The position numbers were made by a program, and so were the translations under genes. Below are positions 6,058 to 6,198 of a stretch of DNA of 6,198 bases, piece by piece. Below the pieces are notes generated by a model that saw only the letters and a program-made list of their open reading frames with translations, did no database searches and was not told where the DNA came from. Source of the DNA: Aquificota bacterium (GTDB lineage: Bacteria > Aquificota > Aquificia > Aquificales > Hydrogenothermaceae); assembly GCA_013153795.1 (NCBI GenBank), contig JAADDV010000137.1, positions 1 to 6,198 on the forward strand, written 5' to 3'. Each line of letters starts with the position of its first letter. Positions within the stretch are counted from its first letter, which is position 1.

Positions 6058-6198
6058 ATGAAAAAATATGTTTTATTACTTCTTTTATCTTTTCTTTCTT
6101 TTTCTTTAGCTAAAGAAGAAATCTCTTCCTTAGAAAAAAAATTTCTATCATGTAATACAATAGAAGGAAATTTTATACAAGAAACATATATAAAAGAT
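6058..6198 (+). CDS. lolA: LolA-like periplasmic lipoprotein carrier, 5' part
   Basis: Forty-seven codons run without a stop to the window end. Residues 1-18 form a signal peptide (MKKY, a leucine-rich core, cleavage likely after SLA), so the product is periplasmic. The mature start has a helix SSLEKKFLSCNTI followed by EGNFIQETYIKD. This matches the usual beginning of LolA proteins, where a short helix ending in a small loop leads to the F-x-Q first strand of the lipoprotein-binding half-barrel. LolA accepts lipoproteins from LolCDE and carries them to the outer membrane. The call rests on this short resemblance alone; another LolA-fold protein is possible. Cys32 is unusual for LolA and may be incidental. 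It probably shares a transcript with ccsBA. Confidence 0.65.
   Translation, partial: MKKYVLLLLLSFLSFSLAKEEISSLEKKFLSCNTIEGNFIQETYIKD

Noticed and set aside
1..6198. tRNA, rRNA, CRISPR array, insertion sequence or prophage signals
   Set aside because: No cloverleaf-like segment, regular spaced repeat, transposase or terminal inverted repeat was seen; the window is almost fully occupied by two large genes.

Overview
The window is AT-rich. Its proteins are rich in Lys, Glu and Ile, with heavy use of ATA (Ile), AGA (Arg) and GGA (Gly) codons. Together with a fused System II cytochrome c synthetase and a LolA-like gene (so a cell with an outer membrane), this best fits a thermophilic, chemolithotrophic Gram-negative bacterium. 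Hydrogenothermaceae (Aquificota: Persephonella or Sulfurihydrogenibium type) is my first guess and a Campylobacterota member the second. The assignment rests on composition and gene content only.

Layout. (1) Positions 1-59 hold the start of a divergently transcribed minus-strand gene, cut by the window edge, with a good SD and a TTGACT-N17-TATTTT promoter. (2) Positions 60-227 are a compact divergent control region with promoters for both directions, an upstream dyad overlapping an FNR/CRP-like box, and a second dyad at the expected start of the rightward transcript. (3) Positions 228-2639 encode an 803-residue exported cytochrome c with twelve CXXCH haem motifs, a signal peptide and a C-terminal membrane anchor. 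(4) Positions 2640-2868 are a non-coding gap with a small hairpin and T-rich tracts, a tandem TTGATAAG repeat, and the SD of the next gene. (5) Positions 2869-6039 encode a 1056-residue CcsBA (ResB-ResC fusion), the System II haem exporter and cytochrome c synthetase, with all the expected haem-handling residues visible. (6) After 18 bases comes the 5' part of a LolA-like periplasmic lipoprotein carrier, running off the window end.

How they fit. CcsBA carries haem across the inner membrane and attaches it to CXXCH cysteines of exported apocytochromes. The neighbouring dodecahaem cytochrome, needing twelve haems per chain, would be a heavy client. All its motifs are canonical, so nothing demands a specialised haem lyase, and the 229-base gap leaves open separate transcription. 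The lolA-like gene is probably co-transcribed with ccsBA. The least explained item is the cytochrome: its redox partner and substrate cannot be read from the sequence. It has large haem-free stretches and one lone non-haem cysteine that may mark a functional site.
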